Positions 50,480 to 59,531 of a stretch of 64,000 bases of DNA are shown here, one piece after another (position 1 is the first letter of the stretch; the number at the start of each line of letters is the position of its first letter). The translations under genes and the position numbers were made by a program. The stretch spans positions 2,356,001 through 2,420,000 of the forward strand of contig OZ241896.1 of the NCBI GenBank assembly GCA_965203565.1, written 5' to 3'. This DNA is from JAAXGX01 sp965203565 (GTDB lineage Bacteria > Acidobacteriota > Vicinamibacteria > Vicinamibacterales > UBA8438). Under the pieces are notes generated by a model. That model searched no databases, was not told the DNA's origin, and saw nothing but the letters and a program-made list of their open reading frames with translations.

Positions 50480-51506
50480 ACGGGACCTCCGCCGGCACGT
50501 AGCACACCTCGTCGTCGCACGCCTGGTACTCGAGCGCGCCCTCGACGGTCAAGACCGCGCCCGGCGGCGCCGCCAGCGCCGCCGTCGCCTCGGTCATCGG
50601 AATGGTGACGTCCTGGACGAGCCGGAACGGCCGCTGGTAGACCGGCACGGTCTCGTCCAGCGGCTCGTAGTGATAGAGCTCCGACGGCGGATACGCCGGC
50701 GCGTGGACCCGCAGGAAGTCGGGCGCATCGATCCGCAGCCGAACCACCCGGTACAGGTGGTCTCCCGGCGCGTAGACGTGCATGCCCGGTTTCGGCGTGA
50801 CGTCGACGACCAGCGAGAAGCGGTTCCCGGGCGCCACGACCGTGTCGCTGGCGAACGCGCGGGCGGCGAGGTGGCCGGTCTCCGTCCCGACGACGCCGCC
50901 GGAATCGGACGCCGCCGCAATCTGCTCGCCCAGCCGGAGCGCGATGCTCGACGCCGTGCTCCGCTCCTGGTAACGCTGCTCGAAGAACCGCTCGACGACC
51001 CGCCCCGCGGCGTCGAGCACGAACGTGCCCGGGTACGGGATGCCGTACAGCCGGAAGTCGCCGAAGGCGGCGTCCGGATCGATCTCGCGGTTCAGGATGC
51101 CGTACCGCGTGATGACGGCCGACCCGGCGTCGGACAGCACCGGAAACTCGATCTCGCGCGCCGCGGCGAAGTCGCGGATCACTTCCGGCGGATCGTAGAA
51201 GATGGCGGCGAGTCCGATCCCGCGGGCCTGCAGGTCGGCGTAACGGTCTTGCAGCTCCACGAGCTGCGTCTTGCAGTACGGTCACCAAGCGGCGGAGCGG
51301 GAGAAGACCAGCAGCGCTCCACCCGGACCGAGGATCGACGCGAGGTCGTGCGTGCGCCCGTTCTGATCGACGAGCGCGAAGTCGGGTACGGCCTCTCCGA
51401 CCTGCGGGCCGAACCGGTCGACCTCCGGCAGCGGCGCCTGGGCTGCGAGCGCCGCCGCGCCGAAGAGCATCGCCGCGCCGGCCGGCAGGAGTCTCGGCAG
51501 GATCAT
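50439..51506 (-). CDS. Selenocysteine-containing redoxin fused to a DsbD-alpha-like domain (UGA at codon 75)
   Basis: Reading from ATG 51506 (ribosome-binding site GAGG), 74 codons give a signal peptide (LLPAGAAMLFGAAALAAQA) and the AhpC/TSA-type start VGEAVPDFALVDQNGRTHDLASILGPGGALLVFSRSAAW. An in-frame TGA follows at 51282-51284 and the frame continues PYCKTQLVELQDRYADLQ to a stop at 50439. The TGA occupies the first Cys of a WCPYC-like redox motif, giving U75-P-Y-C78. A perfect 7-bp hairpin 14 nt after the TGA fits a bacterial SECIS. Residues ~200-355 resemble the periplasmic N-domain of DsbD with C330 and C335 (ACDDEVCYVP). The product would be a 355-residue exported thiol/selenol oxidoreductase. 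Selenocysteine insertion is inferred, not proven. Confidence 0.85.
51251..51267 (-). promoter_or_regulatory. Bacterial SECIS hairpin
   Basis: On the coding strand GCAGCTC-GTG-GAGCTGC forms a perfect 7-bp stem with a 3-nt loop starting with G. The loop begins 21 nt after the TGA, inside the 16-37 nt window known for bacterial SECIS elements recognised by SelB. Because it lies inside the coding region, it also encodes TQLVELQ. Confidence 0.75.
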
Positions 51507-51522
51507 CGTCACCTCACTCCGC

Positions 51523-51541
51523 ATTCTACACCCGGTAGAAT
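51523..51541. promoter_or_regulatory. Overlapping divergent -10 boxes in a palindrome
   Basis: ATTCTAC (51523-51529) and GTAGAAT (51535-51541) form a perfect 7-bp inverted repeat around 5 nt. On the minus strand it supplies TAGAAT for the selenoprotein gene. On the plus strand it supplies TAGAAT ending 7 nt before the chrA GTG. The symmetry could also be an operator shared by both genes. Confidence 0.5.
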
Positions 51542-51548
51542 CGCGCCG

Positions 51549-52718
51549 GTGGCCGCCGCCCGCAACCTCGCCGAGCTCGCCGCGCTCTTCCTCCGGCTCG
51601 GGGTGACGGCGTTCGGCGGACCCGCCGCCCACGTCGCCATGATGCGCGCCGAAGTCGTCGGCCGGCGGCGGTGGCTGACCGACGCCGAGCTGCTCGACCT
51701 GATCGCCGCCACGCACCTGCTTCCGGGCCCCAACTCGACCGAGCTGGCGATCCACCTCGGCTGGCGGCGCGGCCGGCTGCGGGGACTGGCGATAGCCGGC
51801 GTCTGCTTCATCCTCCCGGCCGCCGTGATGGTCGGGGCGATCGCATACGCGTACGTCCGGTTCGGCGGCGCGCCGCAGGCGGCGTGGCTGATGTACGGCG
51901 TCGGCCCGGTGATCATCGGCGTGATCGCCCACGCCGTCTGGAAACTGGGCCGCGCGGCGGCCGCCGGCGCGCTGCCGTTCGCGATTGCCGCCGCGGCGGC
52001 GCTCCTCTCCGCCGCGGGCGTCGACGAACTGGCGCTGCTGGCGGGCGGAGCCCTCGCCGCGGGCGGGGCCCACCTGGCGCGCGGCGGCGCCGCCGCGGCC
52101 GGCGTCGCGGCGGCCGCGGCGGCGAGCATGACCGCTTCGCTTGCCAAGGCGGCAGCCGGGTCGGCCGCCACTGCCGCCGCCGCCGCGGTCCCCGTCACGC
52201 TCACGCGGCTTACGCTGTTCTTCCTGAAGGTCGGATCGGTCCTGTTCGGCAGCGGCTACGTGCTGATCGCGTTCCTGCGGGCCGACCTCACCGAACGCTG
52301 GGGCTGGCTGACCGAGCAGGAGCTCATCGACGCCGTCACCGTCGGCCAGGTCACGCCGGGCCCGGTCTTCACGACGGCGACGTTCATCGGCTACCTGCTG
52401 CACGGCTGGACCGGCGCCGTGCTCGCCACCGTCGGCATCTTCGGCCCCGGCTTCCTGTTCGTCCTCGCCACGCAGCCGCTGATCCCGAAGCTGCGGGCGT
52501 CGCGCGCGGCGAGCCGCGTGCTCGACGGGATCGTGGCGGCGTCGCTCGGCCTGATGGCGGCCGCCGCGTGGCGGCTTGCGCCGGCCGCCGTCGTCGACCT
52601 GCCGACCGCGGCCGTCGCCGCGGCGTCGGCCGCGGCGCTGGCGCGCTGGAGCCTGAACACGACGTGGCTGATCGCCGGCGGAGCGGCCGTCGGGTGGGTC
52701 GCGCGCAGCGTCGGCTAG
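51549..52718 (+). CDS. chrA: Chromate transporter family protein (CHR, two-domain)
   Basis: A 389-residue protein of two homologous halves. The first half has LGVTAFGGPAAHVAMMRAEVVGRRRWLTDAELLDLIAATHLLPGPNSTELA. The second has LFFLKVGSVLFGSGYVLIAFLRADLTERWGWLTEQELIDAVTVGQVTPGPVFTTATFIGYL. The FGGP/FGSG and LPGPN/TPGPV pairs are the CHR signatures. About ten to twelve membrane helices surround an Ala-rich middle. ChrA exports chromate; related members may move other anions. The GTG start lies so close to the predicted -10 box that the mRNA may be leaderless. Confidence 0.92.
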   Translation: MAAARNLAELAALFLRLGVTAFGGPAAHVAMMRAEVVGRRRWLTDAELLDLIAATHLLPGPNSTELAIHLGWRRGRLRGLAIAGVCFILPAAVMVGAIAYAYVRFGGAPQAAWLMYGVGPVIIGVIAHAVWKLGRAAAAGALPFAIAAAAALLSAAGVDELALLAGGALAAGGAHLARGGAAAAGVAAAAAASMTASLAKAAAGSAATAAAAAVPVTLTRLTLFFLKVGSVLFGSGYVLIAFLRADLTERWGWLTEQELIDAVTVGQVTPGPVFTTATFIGYLLHGWTGAVLATVGIFGPGFLFVLATQPLIPKLRASRAASRVLDGIVAASLGLMAAAAWRLAPAAVVDLPTAAVAAASAAALARWSLNTTWLIAGGAAVGWVARSVG

Positions 52719-52850
52719 GCGCGACGGCGCCGAAGCGTCGCGCCTGCCCGGCGAACCGCTCGGCGGCGTGGACGACGTCCACCCCACCCGTAGGTCCCCC
52801 GCACCGCCCGCGTCACCTTGCAGTTCTCGTTCCGAGGCGCGCCGCCCGCC

Positions 52851-53246
52851 TCAGCCGTGCCAATCAACGACCTGCAAGCCGGGCACGCGGTCGAAATGGC
52901 GCCGGTTGTGGGTCACGATCGCCGCGTCCATCGCGAGCGCATGCGCTGCAATCAGCGTGTCGAAAGCGCCGATCGGCACGCCTCTGCGCGACAGCGCCGC
53001 GGCGATGGCGCCGAAATGCTCGGCCGCGGCGGCATCGAACGGCACGACCTCCATCGCCGACACGAAGGTGTCGACCAGCGCCGCCAGCCGGTGAGACCGA
53101 CGCAGGGCGACGCCGCGGCGCAGCTCGCTCAACGTGAGGGCGCTGATGCCGACCTCGCGCCTGGGCGTCGCGCGAAAGCGCTCCGCCGTCCGACCTGCAT
53201 CCCGCAGGATCAGGCTGACCGTGTCGGTGTCCAGCAGGAACGTCAC
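52851..53246 (-). CDS. VapC-type PIN-domain toxin
   Basis: A 131-residue protein from the GTG at 53246, which overlaps the antitoxin stop (GTGA). The PIN-domain catalytic acids are seen in FLLDTDTVSLILR, LTLSELRRGV, GAFDTLIAAHAL and IVTHNRRHFDRVPGL, in VapC order and spacing. It is expected to be an RNase neutralised by the upstream VapB. Confidence 0.92.
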   Translation of the reverse strand: MTFLLDTDTVSLILRDAGRTAERFRATPRREVGISALTLSELRRGVALRRSHRLAALVDTFVSAMEVVPFDAAAAEHFGAIAAALSRRGVPIGAFDTLIAAHALAMDAAIVTHNRRHFDRVPGLQVVDWHG

Positions 53247-53500
53247 CCGTCGTCGTGCTCGAACGGATTCCCGCAAGCGGTGAGCGGGGCCTGGGGCAAG
53301 CGCGGAAGATCTTCGTCGAGTCGTCCGATGCACTCCAGAACGTCCGGCGGCCACCCGTCCGACGCTTCGAGCACCACCCGCTTCCCATCCCGGCTGACGA
53401 CGACTTCACCGGCATCCTTTGGAAACCGGCACTCCTTCGGAAGTCGAACGGCCTGGCTGCCGCCTGTCCAGAACAGCTTCGCGCGATAATGGTCCGGCAT
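53243..53500 (-). CDS. VapB antitoxin, AbrB/MazE fold
   Basis: An 85-residue protein. The N-terminus YRAKLFWTGGSQAVRLPKECRFP is the swapped-hairpin AbrB-type DNA-binding domain typical of VapB antitoxins of the virulence-plasmid group. The C-terminal half (DLPRLPQAPLTACGNPFEHDDG) is the expected flexible toxin-binding tail. There is no Shine-Dalgarno sequence; the -10 box ends 8 nt before the ATG. Confidence 0.88.
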   Translation of the reverse strand: MPDHYRAKLFWTGGSQAVRLPKECRFPKDAGEVVVSRDGKRVVLEASDGWPPDVLECIGRLDEDLPRLPQAPLTACGNPFEHDDG

Positions 53501-53508
53501 TCGGAGGT

Positions 53509-53537
53509 AGTATGTACAGTCTGTACGTACGAGTCAA
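53509..53537 (-). promoter_or_regulatory. vapBC promoter with palindromic operator in the spacer
   Basis: On the minus strand, -35 TTGACT (53532-53537) and -10 CATACT (53509-53514) are 17 bp apart. The perfect palindrome GTACAGTCTGTAC (53514-53526) fills the spacer up to the -10 box, an ideal place for VapBC repression. The start codon follows 8 nt after the -10 box, predicting a leaderless transcript as for the vapB at 12.9 kb. Confidence 0.65.
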
Positions 53538-53602
53538 CGCCGGCGGCTTTCACCACAGGACGGCGCCGGGTTCTGACATGCTGCGCGCGTATCATTCCGT
53601 CG

Positions 53603-56600
53603 ATGGAGCCGACTGACCGCTCCACCCTCCGCGGTCTGATCGGCTGCCGCGTCCACCTGCCGGGCCACTTCGCCGGCGAGGTGACCGTCGAGCACGCCCG
53701 CCCGCTCGGCGCCGGCGCCGAAGTGCGCGTCCGGCTGGCGGACGGCGGGCTCGACGAGGCGGTCCTGTCCGGCGGCGACCTCGCCGCGCTGCTGACGGCC
53801 GGACCGGAGGCGCCCGCGGCCCGCCCGCCGGCCGATCCCGAGCAGGTCCGCCTGCTGGTCGAGTCGACCCGCATCCGGCTCGCCTGGGCCTGGGACCGGC
53901 AGTTCGCGGTCAGCCTGTCGGGCATCCGCACCCTGCCCCACCAGATCGAGGCGGTGTACCGGAAGATGCTGCCGCAGCCGCGGCTGCGGTTCCTGCTCGC
54001 CGACGACCCCGGCGCCGGCAAGACGATCATGGCCGGTCTGCTCGTCAAGGAGCTCAAGCTGCGCCAGGCGATCGACCGCTGCCTCGTCCTGACGCCGGCG
54101 CCGCTCACCATCCAGTGGCAGGACGAGCTACTGCGCTTCTTCGGCGAGCCGTTCCAGATCGTCCACGCCGCGAACGACCAGCAGCAGTTGCTCAACCTGT
54201 GGGAGCGCGAAGCGCAGGTCATCGCGTCGATCGACTACGCCAAGCAGGACGGCGTCCGCGAGCGCGTCTGGCGGCAGCACTGGGACTTGGTGATCATCGA
54301 CGAGGCGCACAAGTGCAGCGCGCGCACGAAGCGCTCGGCCGGCCGCGGCGACGAGGTGGAGCGGACCCGGCGCTACCAGCTCGCGGAACGGCTGTCGGAG
54401 CGCTGCGACAACCTGCTGCTGCTGACCGCCACGCCCCACCACGGCGACGACGACCGCTTCGCGCACTTCGTCCGCCTGCTCGACCGCGACCTGTTCCCCG
54501 AGCCGCACCGGTTCGGCGACGAAGCCCGGCGGGTGCGGCGCGAGATCCTGCGCCTCGGCCAGGACTGCCCGTGGTCGCTGCGCCGCCTGAAGGAAGACCT
54601 GAAGGACCTGCGCGGGCGCCGGCTGTTCCCCGACCGCCACGTCCGCACGGTCGCCTTCCGCCTCGGCGCGGAGGAGTACGCCGTCTACAAGGCGGTGACG
54701 GCGTACATCAACGAGTTCCTGCCGCGGGCGGCGGGACGGCGGAAGAACAGCGTGGCGCTGGTCCGCACCGTCTTCCAGCGCCGTCTGGCCAGCTCGACCC
54801 GCGCGATCCACGAATCGCTGCAGCGCCGCCGGGCGCGGCTGACCGACCTGGTCGACGAACTGGAGCGGCTGCCGCCGGCCCGCCGGGCGCGGCGGCTGGC
54901 GGAGCTCGCCGGGCGGCTGGCCGACGCCGAGCAGGACGAGGACGATCTGGACGAGACCGCCCGCGACGCGCTGGCCGACGAGACGACGGCGGCGGCCGAG
55001 CTGGACCAGCTCCGGGCCGAAGTCGCGGCGCTCGGGGACCTGGCGGCGCGCGTCGGCCGTCTCCGCGACGGCGGACGCGACTCGAAGCTGGTCGCGCTGC
55101 GCGACTGCCTGCGGCAGGCGGAGTTCGACGAGCTGCAGGACGGCCGCGGGAAGCTGCTCGTCTTCACCGAGCACCGGGACACGCTGGACCACCTGCGCGG
55201 CCATCTGGCGTCGTGGGGCTACTCGACCTGCGCCATCCACGGCGGGATGAACCCGCGCGAGCGCCGGCAGGCGCAGGAGGAGTTCCGCACCGGCCGCCAG
55301 ATCTGCGTGGCGACCGAGGCGGCCGGCGAGGGCATCAACCTCCAGTTCTGCCACCTGATGGTCAACTACGACCTGCCCTGGAACCCGACCCGCCTGGAGC
55401 AGCGCCTGGGCCGCATCCACCGCATCGGCCAGTCGCGCGACGCGCACGCCTTCAACTTCGTGGCGACCGCGTCGGACGACGGCCAGCCGGTCATCGAGGG
55501 GCGCATCCTGGAGCGGCTGCTGAGCAAGCTCGACCTGATGCGGAGCGCGCTCGGCGACCGGGTGTTCGACGTCGTGGGCGAAGTGCTGTCGCTGAACCGG
55601 ATCAACCTGCCCGACATGCTCCGCGACGTGGCGTACGACCCGCGCCGCCTCGACGACTGCCTCGACGCCATCGACCGGATCGATCCGCAGCAGCTCGACC
55701 TGTACGAAGAGGCCACCGGCATCGCCCTGGCGCGGGGGCACGTCGACTTCTCCGCCGCCGCCCGGTCGAACCTGGAGGCGGAGGAGCGGCGGCTGATGCC
55801 GCGCTACGTCGAGGCCCATTTCCTCGCCGCCGCCCGCGCCGTGGGGCTGCGCGCCGAGGCGCGCGCGGACGGCCTGTGGCGCATCGAGCACGTGCTCGCC
55901 GACCTCCGCTCCGAGCGGCTCGCCTCCGTCCGGCGTCTCGGGAAGCCGGACGCCGGCTACCGCAAGCTGACGTTCTACAAGGAGCACCTGGAGCAGGACC
56001 AGCACCTCGACGCGGTGCTGATCGGCCCCGGCCACCCGCTCTACGGCGCGCTGGACGAACGGCTGCGGGAGCGCCTGCGCGACGCCGCCGGGCAGGCGGC
56101 GGTATACCTGGACCCGGCGGCGGAAGCGCCGTACCGGCTCCACTTCCACGAGATCGCCGTCCGCGGCCAGACCGCCGGCGGCGAGGCGGCGACCGTCCAC
56201 GCGGAGCTCGTGGCCGTGCGCGAAGCGGTCGGCGCGGACCTGCCCGCCTCCGCGCGCTGCGAGATGGTCCCGGCCGACGTGCTCATCGACCTGCCGGCCC
56301 ATCCGCGCCCGCCCGAAGCGCTGCCCGACTTCGACCACGAACCGGTCGCCGACCACGTGAAGTCCACGGTGCAGATGGACCGCCGGGAGGCGGCGCGGAC
56401 CGAGCGCGGCCGGTACGCCGACGTGGCGCGCGACTACCTGGAACGGTCGTTCGACGCGCGGATCCGGGCCGCGCAGAGCCGGGTGATGGCGCTCCGGGCG
56501 CGCGAGGCGGCCGAGCCCGACGTGGCCCTGGCGCGGCAGCGTTCCGAGCAGGACCTTGAAGACCTCCAGCGCACGCGGACCGAACGCCTGGCCGGCGTCG

Positions 56601-57187
56601 AGCGGCTGCGCATCGCCCGCCACGGCCCGGTGCGCCACGTCGCGAGCTGCCTGGTGCTGCCGCCCGACGCCGCCGGGGACGGCAAGTCCGGGTCGGCGCG
56701 GGAGCCGGACGCGGCGCAGAACCGGCGCATCGAACTGGCCGCCGAGGACGTTGTCGTCGCCTGGGAGGAAGGCCGGGGACGCGAGTGCGAACGGGTCGGC
56801 CACCAGAAGATCGGCTTCGACGTCCGCAGCCTCGCCCCGCCCGACCCGCAGACCGGCGGACGCGACCCGGCCGACGGCGTGCGCCGCATCGAGGTCAAGG
56901 GCCGCCGCCGCGGCCAGCCCGTGCGCCTGACCACCAACGAGTGGTACAAGGCGCAGCAGCTCGGCGACACCTACTGGCTGTACGTCGTCTGGGACCCGCT
57001 GGACGCCCCCGATCCGGTCCCTCTGCGGGTCCGCAACCCCGCCGCGCGCCTCGACCACGCGAAGCAGGAAGTGGCGGCCGCCCGCTACTACGACCTGCCC
57101 GCCGCCGCGGTCGAGCAGGCGGCGCGGGAGCAGGGAGACGAGTCCGGGGACGAATCCGGCGGGGCCGGCGGTCCCGCGGCGCGTTGA
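53603..57187 (+). CDS. SNF2-type DEAH helicase with DUF3883-like C-terminal domain (DrmD-like)
   Basis: A 1194-residue protein. The SNF2/Swi2 ATPase shows Walker A ADDPGAGKT (~133-141), DEAH at 233-236 (IIDEAHKCSA), motif III LLLTATPHHGDDDRF, and the C-lobe with LLVFTEHRDTLDHL, IHGGMNPRERR, VATEAAGEGINLQF and motif VI QRLGRIHRIGQ (~599-609). A charged middle region is followed near residue 1095 by IEVKGRRRGQPVRLTTNEWYKAQQLGDTYWLYVV, the DUF3883 pattern (a restriction-endonuclease-like fold). HepA-like helicases of this type occur with DNA methylases in defence loci, e.g. DrmD in class 1 DISARM. It is the first gene of the plus-strand island. Confidence 0.88.
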   Translation: MEPTDRSTLRGLIGCRVHLPGHFAGEVTVEHARPLGAGAEVRVRLADGGLDEAVLSGGDLAALLTAGPEAPAARPPADPEQVRLLVESTRIRLAWAWDRQFAVSLSGIRTLPHQIEAVYRKMLPQPRLRFLLADDPGAGKTIMAGLLVKELKLRQAIDRCLVLTPAPLTIQWQDELLRFFGEPFQIVHAANDQQQLLNLWEREAQVIASIDYAKQDGVRERVWRQHWDLVIIDEAHKCSARTKRSAGRGDEVERTRRYQLAERLSERCDNLLLLTATPHHGDDDRFAHFVRLLDRDLFPEPHRFGDEARRVRREILRLGQDCPWSLRRLKEDLKDLRGRRLFPDRHVRTVAFRLGAEEYAVYKAVTAYINEFLPRAAGRRKNSVALVRTVFQRRLASSTRAIHESLQRRRARLTDLVDELERLPPARRARRLAELAGRLADAEQDEDDLDETARDALADETTAAAELDQLRAEVAALGDLAARVGRLRDGGRDSKLVALRDCLRQAEFDELQDGRGKLLVFTEHRDTLDHLRGHLASWGYSTCAIHGGMNPRERRQAQEEFRTGRQICVATEAAGEGINLQFCHLMVNYDLPWNPTRLEQRLGRIHRIGQSRDAHAFNFVATASDDGQPVIEGRILERLLSKLDLMRSALGDRVFDVVGEVLSLNRINLPDMLRDVAYDPRRLDDCLDAIDRIDPQQLDLYEEATGIALARGHVDFSAAARSNLEAEERRLMPRYVEAHFLAAARAVGLRAEARADGLWRIEHVLADLRSERLASVRRLGKPDAGYRKLTFYKEHLEQDQHLDAVLIGPGHPLYGALDERLRERLRDAAGQAAVYLDPAAEAPYRLHFHEIAVRGQTAGGEAATVHAELVAVREAVGADLPASARCEMVPADVLIDLPAHPRPPEALPDFDHEPVADHVKSTVQMDRREAARTERGRYADVARDYLERSFDARIRAAQSRVMALRAREAAEPDVALARQRSEQDLEDLQRTRTERLAGVERLRIARHGPVRHVASCLVLPPDAAGDGKSGSAREPDAAQNRRIELAAEDVVVAWEEGRGRECERVGHQKIGFDVRSLAPPDPQTGGRDPADGVRRIEVKGRRRGQPVRLTTNEWYKAQQLGDTYWLYVVWDPLDAPDPVPLRVRNPAARLDHAKQEVAAARYYDLPAAAVEQAAREQGDESGDESGGAGGPAAR
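57167..57186 (+). repeat. 20-bp direct repeat at helicase 3' end, first copy
   Basis: GGCGGTCCCGCGGCGCGTTG covers the last codons and part of the stop of the helicase gene. It recurs identically at 57239-57258. Its 3' half, GGCGCGTTGA, also marks the end of the small ORF at 59532-59822. Confidence 0.75.
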
Positions 57188-57238
57188 CGCGGACCGCGGC
57201 CGGGGCGGGCGGTCTCGGTGATCACGGGCGGGTCCGGG

Positions 57239-57258
57239 GGCGGTCCCGCGGCGCGTTG
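57239..57258 (+). repeat. 20-bp direct repeat, second copy
   Basis: Identical to 57167-57186, 72 bp downstream, in the gap before the AlbA-domain gene. A degenerate version is visible near 59363-59388. Confidence 0.75.
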
Positions 57259-57331
57259 GTGAATCGCGTTAATCTGCAGGCGACGGCCTTCGCCCTGACC
57301 GGCAGGGGCGCCGGGAAGCGGTGATGCGGCC

Positions 57332-59308
57332 ATGAGCGCGATCCTCCCCGTCAACCTCGACAACCTCCTGCATTGCCGCGGGGTGGAGTCCGAGCGGGTG
57401 GAGTTCAAGGCGTCCTGGGATCCGCATACGACCGGCTTCCAGGTGCTGCGGACGATCTGTGCGTTCGCGAACGATTATCACAACCTCAACGGCGGCTACG
57501 TCGTCATCGGCGTCCGGGAACGGGACGGGCGGGCCGCTCTGCCCCCGTCCGGCCTGACCGCGGCGGAGGTCGAAGCGGCGCAGAAGTGGATCCGCGGCAA
57601 CTGCAACCGGCTCGACCCGCCCTATCCGCCGATCCTGTCGCCCGAAACGGTCGGGGATCGGCTCATTCTGGTCGTCTGGTCTCCGGCGAGCGAGATGCGG
57701 CCCCATCGGGCGCCGGACGTCGGCGCCGGGCCGGGACGGTACTGGGTGCGCCTCGGCGCGGAGACCGTCGACGCCGAAAGGCGCGGCGACCTGATCCGGG
57801 GGCTCGTCCAGCAGACGGCCCGCGTGCCCTGGGACGACCGCCGGGCGCCGGGCGCCGAGGTCGAGGACCTGCGGGAAGCGAAGGTCCGGGAGTACCTGCG
57901 CGACGTGGAGAGCGGGCTCCTCGACGAGCCGGACGCCAGGAACGTCTATCGGCGCCTGCGGATCACGACGAAGGTCAACGACCACGAGGCGCCCCGGAAC
58001 GCGGGCCTCCTCTTCTTCGCGAAGGACCCGGCGGAGTGGTTCCGGGGGGCGAAGATCGAGGTCGTCCAGTTCGCCGCGGACCGGGCCGGGGACGTTCAGG
58101 AGGAGCGCACCTTCGGCGGCGCGCTCGTCGACCAGCTTCGCGACTGCCTGAACCATCTCGAGAACCTCTCGACGTACCACTTGCAGAAGCAGCACGACCG
58201 GAGCCGGGTCCGGGGCTGGGTCAGCTATCCGATGCCGGCCCTCCGCGAGACTCTCGTCAACGCCGTCTATCACCGCGGCTACGACGTCGACCAGCCCGAG
58301 CCCACCAAGGTCTACCTGTTTCCGAGCCGGGTCGAGATCGCCAGCTATCCCGGCCCGGCGCCGGGAATCGAAGCCGGGCACCTGCTGCCCAGCGCGGAGA
58401 TCCGGCCCGTGCCCGCCCGCAATCGCCGCATCGGCGAGTTCCTGAAGGAGCTGGGGCTGGCCGAGGGACGGCTCTCCGGGCTGCGGAAGGTGTTCCAGGC
58501 GATGGAAGCCAACGGGTCGCCGGCGCCCCGGTTCGCGTTCGACGAGCAGCGGACGTACTTCCAGGCGACGCTTCCGGCGCACCCGGAGTACGCGGCGCTG
58601 TCCGCTCTGCGGGACGCGGCCCATCTGCGGACGTTGGGGGAGCACCGGGAAGCGCTCCGCCGCGTCGAATCCGCGTGGGTGTCCAACCCGGCCTCCGCCG
58701 TTCTCGCATCGGAGATGATCCGCGTGTATGCGCGGGGCGGCCAGCTTGAACGCGCCGAGGAAGCACTGGCTGCGTTCAAGGCGCATGGACCGGAGAACGC
58801 GGTCTCCCTCGTCACCAATACGCTGATCGACGTGTCGGTGGAGGCGGGTGACGAGAGCCGGGCGCGACGCCTGCTCCGGCAGGACCGTCCCGCGCTGTCC
58901 GGGAAGGACGCCATCGACGCGGCCATCCTGGCCCGGCGCGTCCGGGACTCCCGCGCCGCCCACCGGTACTTCGAACGGGCCGGCGACGCGGTGCATGCCG
59001 ACCCCCGGGCCCTGCTCGAATTCGCGCAAACCAAGCTGTGGCTGGCGAACGAAGCCCGTCGGGAGCGCCAGCGAGACTCGAACCGCCGCTTTCTCACCGA
59101 GGCCCGGACGTTGCTGGACCGTGTCGTCCAGATGGACACGTCGCCGGCGCGGCATGCCTGGGCGTGGCGCGAACTGGCGCGCACGCTCGACTGGCTGCGG
59201 TCACCGGTTCGAGAGGTCGAAGACGCCTGGCGCCGGGCGATCGAACTGCTGCCCGACGAACCGAGGTTCGTCCGCGAGCGCGAGAGGATGCGGGCGGCGC
59301 GGCGGTGA
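57332..59308 (+). CDS. AlbA/Schlafen-type putative DNA-binding protein with TPR-like C-terminus
   Basis: A 658-residue protein. The N-terminus (ESERVEFKASWDPHTTGFQVLRTICAFANDYHNLNGGYVVIGVRERDG) is the AlbA_2/Schlafen-AAA-4 domain. The middle (MPALRETLVNAVYHRGYD ... VYLFPSRVEIASYPGP) matches the GHKL-like C-terminal half seen in COG2865 regulators. A winged-helix-like segment (RNRRIGEFLKELGLAEGRLSGLRKVFQAME) follows. The last ~230 residues are helical repeats resembling TPRs (LRTLGEHREALRRVESAW, GGQLERAEEALAAFKAHG, SRAAHRYFERAGDAVH). COG2865 proteins often accompany defence genes. Regulation, sensing or effector activity is possible; none is proven. Confidence 0.75.
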   Translation: MSAILPVNLDNLLHCRGVESERVEFKASWDPHTTGFQVLRTICAFANDYHNLNGGYVVIGVRERDGRAALPPSGLTAAEVEAAQKWIRGNCNRLDPPYPPILSPETVGDRLILVVWSPASEMRPHRAPDVGAGPGRYWVRLGAETVDAERRGDLIRGLVQQTARVPWDDRRAPGAEVEDLREAKVREYLRDVESGLLDEPDARNVYRRLRITTKVNDHEAPRNAGLLFFAKDPAEWFRGAKIEVVQFAADRAGDVQEERTFGGALVDQLRDCLNHLENLSTYHLQKQHDRSRVRGWVSYPMPALRETLVNAVYHRGYDVDQPEPTKVYLFPSRVEIASYPGPAPGIEAGHLLPSAEIRPVPARNRRIGEFLKELGLAEGRLSGLRKVFQAMEANGSPAPRFAFDEQRTYFQATLPAHPEYAALSALRDAAHLRTLGEHREALRRVESAWVSNPASAVLASEMIRVYARGGQLERAEEALAAFKAHGPENAVSLVTNTLIDVSVEAGDESRARRLLRQDRPALSGKDAIDAAILARRVRDSRAAHRYFERAGDAVHADPRALLEFAQTKLWLANEARRERQRDSNRRFLTEARTLLDRVVQMDTSPARHAWAWRELARTLDWLRSPVREVEDAWRRAIELLPDEPRFVRERERMRAARR

Positions 59309-59531
59309 CCGCGGCCGGCCCGGCGTCAGCCTCGTTCGGCGGCGCGGTCGGGTCGCCCGGCTCGGGCGGTCCCGCGCGGCGCGGTGGTGTCCGTGGGGCT
59401 GCCGAGACGATGGGCCGGTTCGGGTCGCCAGATCCGGCGGTGGCTCAACGCGCGTTGACGCGGCGTTTCGTGTCACACTACGGATCGGCCGTGTCTTCGT
59501 TGACGCCAGCGTTGCCGGAGGTTGCGAAGCC

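Noticed and set aside
52768..52782. Small GTGGAC/GTCCAC hairpin between chrA and vapC
   Set aside because: Only a 6-bp stem without a U-tract. Such hairpins are expected often at this GC content, so I did not call a terminator.
54128..57058. A 976-codon open frame on the minus strand
   Set aside because: It is antisense to the helicase gene, has no recognisable domain, and has the Arg/Pro/Val-rich composition typical of shadow frames in GC-rich DNA.
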